A stretch of DNA of 64,000 bases from Rhizobiales bacterium 62-47 (GTDB taxonomy: Bacteria > Pseudomonadota > Alphaproteobacteria > Rhizobiales > Xanthobacteraceae), in assembly GCA_001899255.1 (NCBI GenBank), contig MKVX01000018.1, positions 683,150 through 747,149 on the forward strand. The letters are read 5' to 3'. Shown here piece by piece: positions 8,463 through 17,574 of this stretch. A program made the translations under genes and the position numbers. Positions within the stretch are counted from its first letter, which is position 1. Each line of letters opens with the position of its first letter. The notes under the pieces were generated by a model. The model searched no databases. It was given only the letters and a program-made list of their open reading frames with translations, and was not told where the DNA came from.

Positions 8463-9521
8463 TTAATTCCGCAGCATGATGCGGCCGACCACCCGGCCGG
8501 CGCGCAGTTCATCGATCCACTTCTGCACGTCGGCCATCGGCTCCTCGCGGATCGGCGTCGGCTTGACCTTGCCTGCACGCGCCAGCGCCATCAATTCCTT
8601 GCCTTCTTCCAAGGTGCCGACCATGAAGCCTTCGACGGTCAGTCGCTTGTAAATCCACTGCACCATCGGCAGGCTGAAATTGCCGCCCATCAGTCCGGAG
8701 ACCACCACCTTGCCGCCGCGCGCCGCGACCGCAACGGCGAAGGCCATCGACTTCTCGTTGCCGGCGAAATCGACGACGCCATCGAAGCCGCCGCCGGTTT
8801 CCTTGAGGATGCGCTTGACGACATCAGGTTCGGTCGGATCGTAAGCGACGGACGCGCCGTTCTTCAGCGCCGTCTCGCGCGCGGCCGGGCTCAGGTCGGC
8901 CACTGAAATCTTCTGCTTGAACATGGCTTGCGCGAACGCCAGCCCCATCATGCCGACGCCGCCTAGGCCGATCAGCAGCAGGTTGCGTTGGCGCGGACGA
9001 TCGACGAGACGCTTGAGTGCACCATAGGCAGTAACGCCCGAGCACATCAGCGTGGCTGCCATATTGACCGGCAACGGATCGTAGTCGAGCAGATACTTTG
9101 CATCAGGAACGAGGACGTGCGTCGCGAATCCGCCGTCAATCGACACACCAAGGAAGCGTTGTTTGGCACAAAGGTTTTCATCGCCGTTGAGGCAATCGGG
9201 ACACTGGCCACAGCCGATCCACGGAAACACCGCCTTCTTCTTGCCGATGAGATCCTTCGAGACTTCAGAGCCGACTTCGTCGACAACGCCGGCGATCTCG
9301 TGGCCGAGCGTGAAGGGCAGGTTCATGCCACGCGTGGTATCGAGGCGTTTGCCGCCGCCGAGATCGGCGTAGCCGTCCTGAATGTGCAGATCGGAATGGC
9401 ACAGGCCGCAGCGTTCGATCCGCACCAGCACTTCCTTGCCCTGCGCCTTCGGGGTCTCGACGATGGTCTCGCACAGCGGCGCGTCGAATTTAACCAGCGA
9501 TTGTCGACGCATCTGCGCCAT
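8463..9521 (-). CDS. Zinc-dependent alcohol dehydrogenase (MDR family)
   Basis: Oxidises an alcohol or reduces an aldehyde with NAD(P). The 352-residue medium-chain dehydrogenase shows the catalytic-zinc motif CGLCHSDLH and GHEIAG, the structural zinc cluster CGQCPDCLNGDENLC, and the Rossmann glycine motif GLGGVGMMG. The substrate cannot be predicted. The frame is open to 9674, inside rsmA; ATG 9521 is chosen because GGGAGA lies 8-9 bases upstream and the protein then begins MAQMRRQSLVKF just before the conserved core. The start is 23 bases downstream of the rsmA stop, so it may be read as the last gene of the lptF-rsmA transcript, though its function is unrelated. Confidence 0.93.
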   Translation of the reverse strand: MAQMRRQSLVKFDAPLCETIVETPKAQGKEVLVRIERCGLCHSDLHIQDGYADLGGGKRLDTTRGMNLPFTLGHEIAGVVDEVGSEVSKDLIGKKKAVFPWIGCGQCPDCLNGDENLCAKQRFLGVSIDGGFATHVLVPDAKYLLDYDPLPVNMAATLMCSGVTAYGALKRLVDRPRQRNLLLIGLGGVGMMGLAFAQAMFKQKISVADLSPAARETALKNGASVAYDPTEPDVVKRILKETGGGFDGVVDFAGNEKSMAFAVAVAARGGKVVVSGLMGGNFSLPMVQWIYKRLTVEGFMVGTLEEGKELMALARAGKVKPTPIREEPMADVQKWIDELRAGRVVGRIMLRN

Positions 9522-9543
9522 GGCGATATCTCCCTGTGATCGT

Positions 9544-10401
9544 TCAACTCTTCTCGGAACGAATATTGGCCAATTCGCGCGCCATGGCAACAAAGCCGGC
9601 GACGGGAATGGTTTCGGCGCGGCGCGTCGGGTCGATGCCGGCGGCAGCGGCCAGCCGGGCGGGATCCGCGCCAAGCGATTTGAGGCTCTGCCGCAGCATC
9701 TTTCGGCGTTGGCCGAAAGCGGCAGCCGCGACTTGTTCGAGCGACTTGCGGTCGCAGGGCAACGGCTGCGCGCGCGGGATCAGTCGCACGACGGAGGATG
9801 TCACCTTGGGTGGAGGGACAAACGCGGCGGGCGAGATATCGAATAGAATTTTGGTTTCGGCGCGCCAGTTGGCAAGGATGGCCAGCCGCCCGTAAGCCTC
9901 TTCGTCATCGTGCGCAACGATGCGCTCCGCGACTTCGCGCTGGAACATCAGCACCATCATGTCGAACCACGGCGGCCATGGTTCAGTCGACAGCCAGCCG
10001 ATCAGCAGCGTGGTGGCAATGTTGTAGGGCAGGTTGGCGACGATCTTGGCGCGGTCGTTGCCGAGCAAGGGGCGGGGATCGAACTGCATGGCGTCGTCGT
10101 TGACGATATGCAGCCGTCCCGGATAGCGCGCGGAAATTTCCTCCAGCGCCGCCACCGCGCGCTCGTCGCGCTCGATGGCGATGACGCGTTTGGCGCCCAG
10201 CGCCAGCAGTGCGCGCGTCAACCCGCCGGGTCCGGGGCCGATCTCAATCACCGTCGCATCGTCGAGCGGACCGGCGGCGCGCGCAATGCGTGCCGTGAGG
10301 TTGAGGTCGAGAAGGAAGTTCTGGCCCAGCGATTTGCGTGCAGAGAGCTGATGCCGCTTGATGACTTCGCGTAGCGGCGGCAGGTCGTCGATGCCGCTCA
10401 T
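9544..10401 (-). CDS. rsmA: 16S rRNA dimethyladenosine transferase RsmA (KsgA)
   Basis: Dimethylates two adjacent adenosines in helix 45 of 16S rRNA during small-subunit maturation. The 285-residue protein has the SAM-binding motif [13 protein letters not shown], the acidic motif [14 protein letters not shown] and the catalytic NLPYNIAT motif; the C-terminal half matches the KsgA helical domain ([12 protein letters not shown]). The longer open frame reaches 10611 inside pdxA; ATG 10401 overlaps the pdxA stop as ATGA, which is the convincing start. pdxA-rsmA coupling is conserved in proteobacteria. Confidence 0.96.
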   Translation of the reverse strand: MSGIDDLPPLREVIKRHQLSARKSLGQNFLLDLNLTARIARAAGPLDDATVIEIGPGPGGLTRALLALGAKRVIAIERDERAVAALEEISARYPGRLHIVNDDAMQFDPRPLLGNDRAKIVANLPYNIATTLLIGWLSTEPWPPWFDMMVLMFQREVAERIVAHDDEEAYGRLAILANWRAETKILFDISPAAFVPPPKVTSSVVRLIPRAQPLPCDRKSLEQVAAAAFGQRRKMLRQSLKSLGADPARLAAAAGIDPTRRAETIPVAGFVAMARELANIRSEKS

Positions 10402-11399
10402 GCGTGAGGTGCCGCCATGCGAGCAGCGAGTTTCAACGCGGCGATGAGGCTGGACGGATTCGCCGCGCCGGTGCCGGCGATGTTGAAGGCCGTGCCATGG
10501 TCGGGCGAGGTGCGGATGAACGGCAGGCCAAGCGTGACATTGACGCCATCGTCGAACGCGAGCGTCTTGATCGGGATCAGCGCCTGATCGTGATACATGC
10601 AAACCGCGCAATCGTATTTCTTGCGCGCAGCCGCATGGAACATGGTGTCGGCAGGCAGCGGTCCCGTCGCATCGATGCCGTCCGCGCGCAGTGTCGCGAC
10701 TGCGGGGGCAACAATGGCCTGATCTTCGCTGCCAAGCGCGCCGTCCTCGCCCGCATGCGGATTCAATCCAGCGATGGCGAGCCGCGGTCGGGCAATGTCA
10801 AGGCGAGCGATCATATCTTTGACGAGGATCCGGGCCGTGCTGACGATCAACTCGCTGCTCAGCTGCGCGATGGCGTCGCGCAAAGAAACATGAATCGTGA
10901 CCGGCACCACAGCGAGCGTCGGCGACCACAACATCATCACAGGGAGCGGCACTCTGCCGTCGGTGGCGGCAAGCTCGGCAAGATATTCGGTATGGCCGGG
11001 GTGGCTGAAGCCCGCACGATACAGCACGCTTTTGGCGATGGGATTTGTAACGACCGCGGCGGCGTGGCCGGCGTTGACATCGTCGACGGCCTGGCGGATC
11101 GATGCAATGGCGACCTTGGCGCTGCTGTCGTCGGGCAGGCCGGGTTTCGCGGTTGGAATATGGCCGATCGGCACGACGGGCAACGCTTCGGCAAAGGCCT
11201 CGCATGCATCCGCGGGCGTGACTTTCGCAAGCGTCACCTCGACTCCAAGCCGTTCCGCGCGTTTACCGAGAAAGCCCGGATCGCCGAGCAGATAGAAGGG
11301 CGGTACATTGAGGTCGGCACGGCGGCGCCACGCCTCGATCGTAATATCCGGCCCGATGCCGGCAGGTTCACCGATCGTCAGCGCGAGAGGTTTCAACAT
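10398..11399 (-). CDS. pdxA: 4-hydroxythreonine-4-phosphate dehydrogenase PdxA
   Basis: Oxidises 4-phosphohydroxy-L-threonine in pyridoxal phosphate synthesis. The 333-residue protein begins with the family signature [15 protein letters not shown] and has the metal-binding histidines in [22 protein letters not shown] and [10 protein letters not shown], followed by [19 protein letters not shown] (phosphate-binding end). Length is normal. It lies between surA (86 bases upstream) and rsmA (4-base overlap), the classic surA-pdxA-rsmA arrangement. Confidence 0.96.
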   Translation of the reverse strand: MLKPLALTIGEPAGIGPDITIEAWRRRADLNVPPFYLLGDPGFLGKRAERLGVEVTLAKVTPADACEAFAEALPVVPIGHIPTAKPGLPDDSSAKVAIASIRQAVDDVNAGHAAAVVTNPIAKSVLYRAGFSHPGHTEYLAELAATDGRVPLPVMMLWSPTLAVVPVTIHVSLRDAIAQLSSELIVSTARILVKDMIARLDIARPRLAIAGLNPHAGEDGALGSEDQAIVAPAVATLRADGIDATGPLPADTMFHAAARKKYDCAVCMYHDQALIPIKTLAFDDGVNVTLGLPFIRTSPDHGTAFNIAGTGAANPSSLIAALKLAARMAAPHA

Positions 11400-11485
11400 G
11401 TCCCTGCCTTGGAGTGATCCGGCACCAAACCATCGTCGTTAGGGAGCGCGGCGCGCCGAATGACGCTGGCGTCGGCCACGATACG

Positions 11486-12424
11486 CTAACGGGTCTGCCG
11501 ATACTCGATCATGGCAGCCTTGCGAAGATCCTCAAGGTACGACTTCGACCGGGCATCGAATTTCTGCGAATAAAGTTTCTCGCGAATTTCGCGTTCGCGC
11601 GGCGTATCTGCCGTCGTCGTCTTGCGATCGCAGAGCGCCACCATTTCGACGCCCTGTCGGGTCACCTCCGGCGGCGTCAAATGTCCGATTTCGGTCTTGT
11701 CGAGAAGTTCGCGGAGCGCTGCGGGCAAATCCGCCGACGTCTTGATGACGATCTCGCGGATCGTTGTGTTCTGCATGGTGCTGAAAAGCTGCTTGGCATC
11801 GTCACAACTCTGCACCCGGCTGCGCATCGCTTCGGCCTCGCGCCGCCGCGAATCCACCACCGATGACGGCGAGCCACGAGGGACGATCAGCACGATCGGG
11901 CGCATGCGATATTCGTAACTGGTGCCTTCTCGCGCATTGCCTGTTTCGCCGGCGGCGGCGCGAACGGCTTTTTCGCCGACCAACAGGCTGTCCTTGAAGC
12001 GGCCACGCACGAGACTGCCCCAAACGATTTCCGCCTTGATGCGCCCTTTCAGCGTCGCCGGTCGAATGCCCTTGCTTTCGAGCATCTTGGTCAGTTGTTC
12101 CGGCGTCAGCCGCATTCGCTGACCCATCGCATTGTAAGACGAGTCGATATCGACGCCCGAGGGATCGACGCCGTACTTCTTGCCTTCCTTGATCTTGAGC
12201 TTCTCGTTGATGAGCTCGTCGAGTACTTCCTGGCGGCTGGCCTTCTTTCCCGAAAGCCCCATCAAACGGGCCCGCTGATCGATATCGAAGTTGGTGATCG
12301 GTTCGCCATTGACCATGACGGCGACACCCTGGGCGTGGATCGGCGATGTCGCGACCGTCATCGCGAGGCCGGCCACGCTAGCGAGAATAAGTGACAGAGA
12401 TCGGAGGAATGATGTGGTCGTCAT
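11486..12424 (-). CDS. surA: SurA-type periplasmic chaperone / peptidyl-prolyl isomerase
   Basis: Escorts unfolded outer-membrane proteins across the periplasm. The protein has a signal peptide (about 1-32, IHAQ) and a SurA_N-like domain starting VAVMVNGEPITNFDI, with QEVLDELINEKLKIKEGKKYG. It is about 312 residues against roughly 430 in E. coli SurA, so there is room for at most one parvulin domain, and that part is poorly conserved. This compact form is common in Rhizobiales. ATG 12424 is preferred; a TTG two codons earlier is possible. Position directly after lptD, a SurA-dependent client in enterics, supports the assignment. Confidence 0.88.
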   Translation of the reverse strand: MTTTSFLRSLSLILASVAGLAMTVATSPIHAQGVAVMVNGEPITNFDIDQRARLMGLSGKKASRQEVLDELINEKLKIKEGKKYGVDPSGVDIDSSYNAMGQRMRLTPEQLTKMLESKGIRPATLKGRIKAEIVWGSLVRGRFKDSLLVGEKAVRAAAGETGNAREGTSYEYRMRPIVLIVPRGSPSSVVDSRRREAEAMRSRVQSCDDAKQLFSTMQNTTIREIVIKTSADLPAALRELLDKTEIGHLTPPEVTRQGVEMVALCDRKTTTADTPREREIREKLYSQKFDARSKSYLEDLRKAAMIEYRQTR

Positions 12425-12505
12425 CGTCAAATGTATCGCACTACCTTGTTGGAAAGCGTTCTCACTTGGCCGATCCTGTCGTCCCCAGTCCGAGATAATT
12501 GAGGG

Positions 12506-14995
12506 CTACTGGATGATCCCGCCGCCGGTCGAACCTGCGGTCGTATTGCCAAGCGTGCGCAACCCGAGTTGCAGCATGACAGCATGGCTAAGCTGTGGCG
12601 GCGTCGCTCCGGCAAGATAGGTGTAAGAAGTCACGTAGTTGACAGCGAGCACGAAGCAATCGTCGACGTACCCGGCACCGACTGTGTACTGGTTGATCTT
12701 CTGGGCTTCGAGATCCCAACGCGCGCCACCGCTGACCACCCAGTTCGAAGCGAGCTTGACGGAGCCGGAGCCAAGGATGCCGGAGCGCCGGGTGAGGTAG
12801 CCGAGGTCGGGCTGCGGCGCATAGTCGCCGTACAGCATGCTGACCGACCAGCGATTGAAGTTGGCGCGGCCTTCGGCTTCGAAGCGCTGAAGGCTGCCCG
12901 TCGCTTCGTCGAAGCGCGCGCGGGTGCTGAAGTTGTAGGTGCTGTTCGGCGAATAAGCGAGGCTGGTGACGTAGTCCGAGGCCGTCCGCTGCAATCCGGA
13001 ATCGACGCCGGTATTGGTGACGTCGGCCACCGCGAACGAGTTCAGGCCGAACAATTGGTACGATTGTCCGAACATGAATTTGATCGCGCCGCCTTGGTTG
13101 AACTGCGTCGTGGCCTGAACGCCGACGTTCGCGCGGCCGCCGCCCTCGATGCGATCGTAGCCGGAGAATTTGTTGACGCTGAAAAGATTGCTCGTATCGA
13201 ACGCCATGCTCTGCGAATCTTCATTCGGGAGATTGCCGGCGTAGGGTTCGTTGGGACGGACGATGACTTGCGCGATCGGCTCCAGCGTCGTGGTTCCCCA
13301 CGGCTGCACGTTGATGAACGGATAGCGGTATTCGAAGCCGACCGTTGGCATCGCACGGATCACCTGCGTGTCGCCGACAGGCAGATAGTTGGAAACGCCC
13401 GGCTGGTTCGAGATCGAGGCATTGATGGCGTCGGCTCGGAGCGACGCGAACGGCGTCCAGATCTGGCCGGCACTGTCGGTGAACGATCGGCGCCATTGGG
13501 CTTCGGCCGACAGCCGCGTGTAGGTGCCGGGCATGCCGCGCAGCAAGCAGTTGGCCGGTGTGCGCGCGAGCGGATCGGCCGAGGTGAGGCTGCATAACCC
13601 GTTAACACTGGCGTTCGTCGTGATCGGATCGAACACCGCCTGATCGCGCGTCAGGTTGAGGAAGTTTGTCCTGTAGCTGACCTCGCCGCCGAGGATTGGG
13701 TAGTTGAACACGTTTGAATAGTCGACCACCGGCGCGATGATCGGTACCTGCGACTGGTTGCCCGAGAAGCTGAGGTAATAGATCGTGCGCGCGTCGAAGT
13801 AGCTGCGGTTGCCGACGCCGGTCAGATAAAGCTGCGATATCGCCTCGGTCGGCAGGCTGAGGAAGGCGTTCAACGGATCGCGGTATTGCGACAGCCGATA
13901 GTCCGACAGGAAGGTGTAGTCGGACAGCGCGACACCATCCCAGCCCCAAACCCACTTGTCGTTGATCGCGAACTGACCCTTGGTCTCGACGCCGCCGCGC
14001 AAATCGCGATCGCCGGGCTGGCCGGTGAAGGCACTGCGATCCTGCTGGTCGATACCGTAGGCGCGGATTTGATACGAGCCGTTGATCAGCCGCTGACGGA
14101 ATTCGCCCTGCATCAACACGCCCTGACGCGTAGTGATGCGTGGCGTAATGGTCGCGTCATAATCCGGGGCCAGCGCCCAGTAGAATGGGACGTCCACACC
14201 GAAGCCGATGCCGGTTCCGGAGGTCATGCCGGGCATCAGGAAGCCGGTCTTGCGCTTGACCGTCGGATCTGGCGTCGAGAAATATGGCAGATACGCCATC
14301 GGCACGCCGAAGAACTCGAGACGCGCATCTTCGAAGTAGAGCATCTTCTCGGTCTGGTCGTGAATAATGCGTGCGCCCTTGACCTGCCACAGTGGCGGCT
14401 TCTTCGGATTGTCGCGGCACGGTGCGCAGGCGGTGTAGACGCCATTCTGGAACACCGTGTAGTTGCCCTCAGCGCGATCGGCGCGCGACGCCGCCATGCG
14501 GGTCTGGTCGGCGGTGTCCACGCGCAGCGAATCGACGAAGCCGTCGCGGTAGTCGTCGCTCAGATCGAGGATGTTGGCGTAGGTGATTTTGCCGTCGGCA
14601 TCCTCGAGGCGGATGTTGCCTTCGGCATGGAGCCGCTTGGTCTTCTGGTCGTAGATGACCTTGTCAGCCTGCAGCGACGTTCCGTTGTAGAACATCTGGA
14701 CGTTGCCGACCGCCGAAACGCGCGAGTTATTGTAGTCGTAATCGACCTCGGTTGCCTGCACGAGCATCTGGCCGGTGCTGCTGGCGGGCGGCGGAGGCGG
14801 CTTCGGACGCGTATGCGGGCGATTGTAGGTGTAGCCCTGCGCCAGAGCCGGGGCGGCAGGCAGCATCAGGCACGCGGCCGCGGCGCCGAGGTACAGCGCC
14901 CGGATGAACGCAGACAAACTCCCTCGATCGCGGCGCAGGTCAGTGCGTCGCATCAAGTCAGCCGTCAGCCTTTGGCGGGTGGCGACAACGGCCAC
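12506..14995 (-). CDS. lptD: LPS assembly outer-membrane protein LptD
   Basis: Inserts lipopolysaccharide into the outer leaflet of the outer membrane. An 829-residue protein with a signal peptide (ending PALAQ), an OstA/LptA-like beta-jellyroll domain (about residues 60-190: YDYNNSRVSAVGNVQMFYNG, ADKVIYDQKTKRLHAEGNIRL) and a long C-terminal beta-barrel domain. The start is GTG 14995: it overlaps the lptG stop as TAGTG and has GGAGG 7 bases upstream. ATG 14953 is an alternative without a good ribosome site. The longer frame to 15331 lies inside lptG and is not used. Barrel Cys residues are few, so the disulphide pattern of E. coli LptD may differ. Confidence 0.94.
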   Translation of the reverse strand: MAVVATRQRLTADLMRRTDLRRDRGSLSAFIRALYLGAAAACLMLPAAPALAQGYTYNRPHTRPKPPPPPASSTGQMLVQATEVDYDYNNSRVSAVGNVQMFYNGTSLQADKVIYDQKTKRLHAEGNIRLEDADGKITYANILDLSDDYRDGFVDSLRVDTADQTRMAASRADRAEGNYTVFQNGVYTACAPCRDNPKKPPLWQVKGARIIHDQTEKMLYFEDARLEFFGVPMAYLPYFSTPDPTVKRKTGFLMPGMTSGTGIGFGVDVPFYWALAPDYDATITPRITTRQGVLMQGEFRQRLINGSYQIRAYGIDQQDRSAFTGQPGDRDLRGGVETKGQFAINDKWVWGWDGVALSDYTFLSDYRLSQYRDPLNAFLSLPTEAISQLYLTGVGNRSYFDARTIYYLSFSGNQSQVPIIAPVVDYSNVFNYPILGGEVSYRTNFLNLTRDQAVFDPITTNASVNGLCSLTSADPLARTPANCLLRGMPGTYTRLSAEAQWRRSFTDSAGQIWTPFASLRADAINASISNQPGVSNYLPVGDTQVIRAMPTVGFEYRYPFINVQPWGTTTLEPIAQVIVRPNEPYAGNLPNEDSQSMAFDTSNLFSVNKFSGYDRIEGGGRANVGVQATTQFNQGGAIKFMFGQSYQLFGLNSFAVADVTNTGVDSGLQRTASDYVTSLAYSPNSTYNFSTRARFDEATGSLQRFEAEGRANFNRWSVSMLYGDYAPQPDLGYLTRRSGILGSGSVKLASNWVVSGGARWDLEAQKINQYTVGAGYVDDCFVLAVNYVTSYTYLAGATPPQLSHAVMLQLGLRTLGNTTAGSTGGGIIQ

Positions 14996-16092
14996 TACCC
15001 GTCCTCCTGATACAGCAGGGCCAAAAATCCGGTGAGGCCACCTACACATACAGGTAGCCACGCCGCAGCGATTGGATGCATCAATTCGGCCTTGCTCAAA
15101 TCCTCGGTCACTTTGGAGAGAACATAGAGCAGAAAGCCCGCACCCACGCCACTCAAAACCATCTTTTGAACTCCGCCGAAACGGAAGAAGCGCAGGCTCA
15201 CGGCGGCAGCCAACATCACCATCGCAATCAGCAGAAACGGCTGTGCGACAAGCTTGTGATACTGCAGCCGGTAGCCGGCGCTGGCGAAGCCCGAACTTTC
15301 GGACGATCTGATGTAAGTCGGAAGTTGCCAAAATGACACAGTCTCTGGGGTGGAGAAGCTATTGCGGACCTGCGCCGGGGTCAGGCTGGTGGCCAAACGG
15401 ACGCTGTCCTGATTCACGGGTGGGCTATCGAGGGAGTATCTTTGTACCGTTTTAAACAGCCAGAAGCCGTTCTCGAGCGTTGCCTCGCGCGCCTCGATTC
15501 GCTCCTGGAACTGGTTGTTCGGGTCGAAGCGGAACACAGTGAGCCCGGTCAGGCGCTGGCCCTGCTGCTCGCTGCGGGCAGCGTTGATGATGGCCTGGCC
15601 TTCGGTGTTGATCTGGTTGATCCAGAAACCGGAGGCCTCCTGCAATCCGCCGCCTGGCGCGCTGCCGAACAGGATGGCTTCGAGCTGCTTAGAACGTTCG
15701 CGCAGATCGGCGGACACCGGATTGTAGACTGTCGTGGCGAATATCCCGAGCAGCAGGGCGCTGGCGAGCGCCGGCGACACGAATTGCCATGCCGAGACGC
15801 CGGCGGCGCGTGCCACCACCAGTTCGAGCCGCCGCGACAGCGCCAGATAGCAGGTCATGGCGCCGATCAGAACGCAGAACGGGGTCAATTTCTCCAGGAG
15901 TTGCGGCACGCGAAACAGCGATGTTTCCGCGACCATGACCGCCGAGACCGAGGCAAGGCTGGATGTCCGGCGCACCATTTCGATGTAGTCGACCAGCACC
16001 AGCAGCACGAAGATGCTGGCGAACACCCCGAGCGCCGAGATCAGGAAGCGCCCGGCGAAATAGCGCCCCAGTGTGTTGATCAGCATGCTCAT
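14995..16092 (-). CDS. lptG: LPS export ABC transporter permease LptG
   Basis: Half of the LptB2FG complex that extracts LPS from the inner membrane. The 365-residue protein has membrane segments near the N-terminus (GRYFAGRFLISALGVFASIF; LTPFCVLIGAMTCYLALSRR), a periplasmic beta-jellyroll middle, and three C-terminal helices (LLIAMVMLAAAVSLRFF and on). The typical ELVVARAAGVS coupling-helix segment for LptB contact is visible. ATG 16092 overlaps the lptF stop (ATGA); the longer frame into lptF is a shadow. The stop overlaps the GTG start of lptD. Confidence 0.95.
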   Translation of the reverse strand: MSMLINTLGRYFAGRFLISALGVFASIFVLLVLVDYIEMVRRTSSLASVSAVMVAETSLFRVPQLLEKLTPFCVLIGAMTCYLALSRRLELVVARAAGVSAWQFVSPALASALLLGIFATTVYNPVSADLRERSKQLEAILFGSAPGGGLQEASGFWINQINTEGQAIINAARSEQQGQRLTGLTVFRFDPNNQFQERIEAREATLENGFWLFKTVQRYSLDSPPVNQDSVRLATSLTPAQVRNSFSTPETVSFWQLPTYIRSSESSGFASAGYRLQYHKLVAQPFLLIAMVMLAAAVSLRFFRFGGVQKMVLSGVGAGFLLYVLSKVTEDLSKAELMHPIAAAWLPVCVGGLTGFLALLYQEDG

Positions 16093-17258
16093 GAGGCCAC
16101 CGGGCGTCCGAACAGGCGCAGCAGGCGCGCGTTCGACCTGTTGATGGCCTCGACGAGGCGCGCCGGTGGCTCGATGACTGCGCCGGTCAGGATGATCCAG
16201 ACGCTGACGCCAAGGGCCAGCAACAGCATCAAATATTGCACCAGTACGGCGAGCGGCGACTTCACCGCCATCACCGAGCAGGCGAAGCCGATCATGCGCA
16301 GACCGAACACAGCGAGAATGGCGTTGCCGATGGAGAAATTGCGGCTCTGTCGTGTGGTGCGCGGCGTGCCGAGAAACGCGAAGGTCAGAGCTGCGAACGC
16401 GAACGGGTAGATGGGCGCCATCAGCCGGTCGTGCAAGTCGGCTCGGAATTGCCCCGGCAGCTGCTTGTACATGGTGTCGTCTTCGGGGGGCGAAATCAGT
16501 TCCCACAGATAACGCTCGCGGATGCCGTAAATGACGTCCGAACTGCGATTGGAGAATTTCGACATGTCGAAGGCATATCGGTCGAACGACACCAGCGCCG
16601 GGTCTTGCTTGCCGGTTTCGAACCGCTCGAGATGGCCGTCCTGCAGCACGAGGAACGAGCCGCGCTCATTGTTCAGCACCGTGCCACGGTCGGCGATGAT
16701 GCTGATGCGTTCCTTCGGATCGCGCCGGTCGTCGACGAAGATGCCGGCCAGCACGCCGCCGGGCTGACGTTCGCGAATGCGGATCGTCAAATTCTGGTCG
16801 AGTTGTGAAAAGCGTCCGGGCTGCAGAATGTTGGCGAGCACGTCGGCGGTGATCTCGGCATCCCATTGCTTGATCCGGCGCATGCCGTCGGGCGCGAGGT
16901 AGGCGGCGATGAAGGCGACGACAACGGCCACGACCATCGTCGCATAGAGGAAGGGGACGAACAGCCGGATCGGCGACAGGCCGGCGGCGTTCATGACGAT
17001 GATTTCGGAGTCGTTGGCGAGCTTGTTGAGCGTATGGGTGATCGCGATCATCAGCGCGATGGGCGCAATAACGAGGATCAGCGCCGGAATCACCAGACTC
17101 GTCACGCCGAGGAAAGTCAGGATGGTTTGGCCCTGACTGGTCATCAGATCAATGCCGCGCAGCGCTTGCGTAATCCAGATCACGCCGGTGAGGCTGATCA
17201 GGACCAGTGCAAACGATGCCAGCGTCGTCCGAAAAATATACCTGTCGATAGAGCCCAT
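16089..17258 (-). CDS. lptF: LPS export ABC transporter permease LptF
   Basis: Partner permease of LptG. The 389-residue protein begins MGSIDRYIFRTTLASFALVL, has six predicted membrane helices split 3+3 around a periplasmic jellyroll, and carries the SEIIVMNAAGLSP coupling-helix segment. The start at 17258 fits the family; a longer frame to 17351 adds residues unlike the family. It is the first gene of the leftward lptF-lptG-lptD-surA-pdxA-rsmA cluster. lptB, lptC and lptA are not in this window and are usually elsewhere in Rhizobiales. Confidence 0.95.
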   Translation of the reverse strand: MGSIDRYIFRTTLASFALVLISLTGVIWITQALRGIDLMTSQGQTILTFLGVTSLVIPALILVIAPIALMIAITHTLNKLANDSEIIVMNAAGLSPIRLFVPFLYATMVVAVVVAFIAAYLAPDGMRRIKQWDAEITADVLANILQPGRFSQLDQNLTIRIRERQPGGVLAGIFVDDRRDPKERISIIADRGTVLNNERGSFLVLQDGHLERFETGKQDPALVSFDRYAFDMSKFSNRSSDVIYGIRERYLWELISPPEDDTMYKQLPGQFRADLHDRLMAPIYPFAFAALTFAFLGTPRTTRQSRNFSIGNAILAVFGLRMIGFACSVMAVKSPLAVLVQYLMLLLALGVSVWIILTGAVIEPPARLVEAINRSNARLLRLFGRPVAS

Positions 17259-17574
17259 CGGGCGCAACGATCCCCATCCTTTGACCTGGAAACGCCGGAC
17301 ATTGCCCAGATTCGCAATGAATCCCCCACGGGCGATTGCCGGAACTCCCAATCCAGTTCTCTAAAGCATACCATCTCTTTGATTGGTCAACAAAATGGCT
17401 GTCCCGTGGCCCATGTGAAGTATCGTTAATGAGTTATGTCGGATTTGCGTCCGTCATTCAGGATTGTGTCTTGACGAAACGGCTGCGGCCACGAAAGAAA
17501 AGACGAACCGCGATACCCGCCGGACTTGCCACGCGTGCATGTGCGATTGCCGCGCTCATTGGAGGATTTAGCTC
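17259..17574. promoter_or_regulatory. Divergent intergenic region lptF / pepA (316 bases)
   Basis: No gene seen. It must hold the leftward promoter of the envelope operon and the rightward promoter of pepA. Weak candidates are TTGACC on the minus strand (about 17388-17393) facing lptF and TTGACG (about 17471-17476) facing pepA; neither has a good -10 box at the right spacing. A GGAGG ribosome site precedes pepA. Confidence 0.5.

Noticed and set aside
13886-15010. 374-residue + frame opposite lptD
   Set aside because: Antisense shadow; low-information composition and no start signal.
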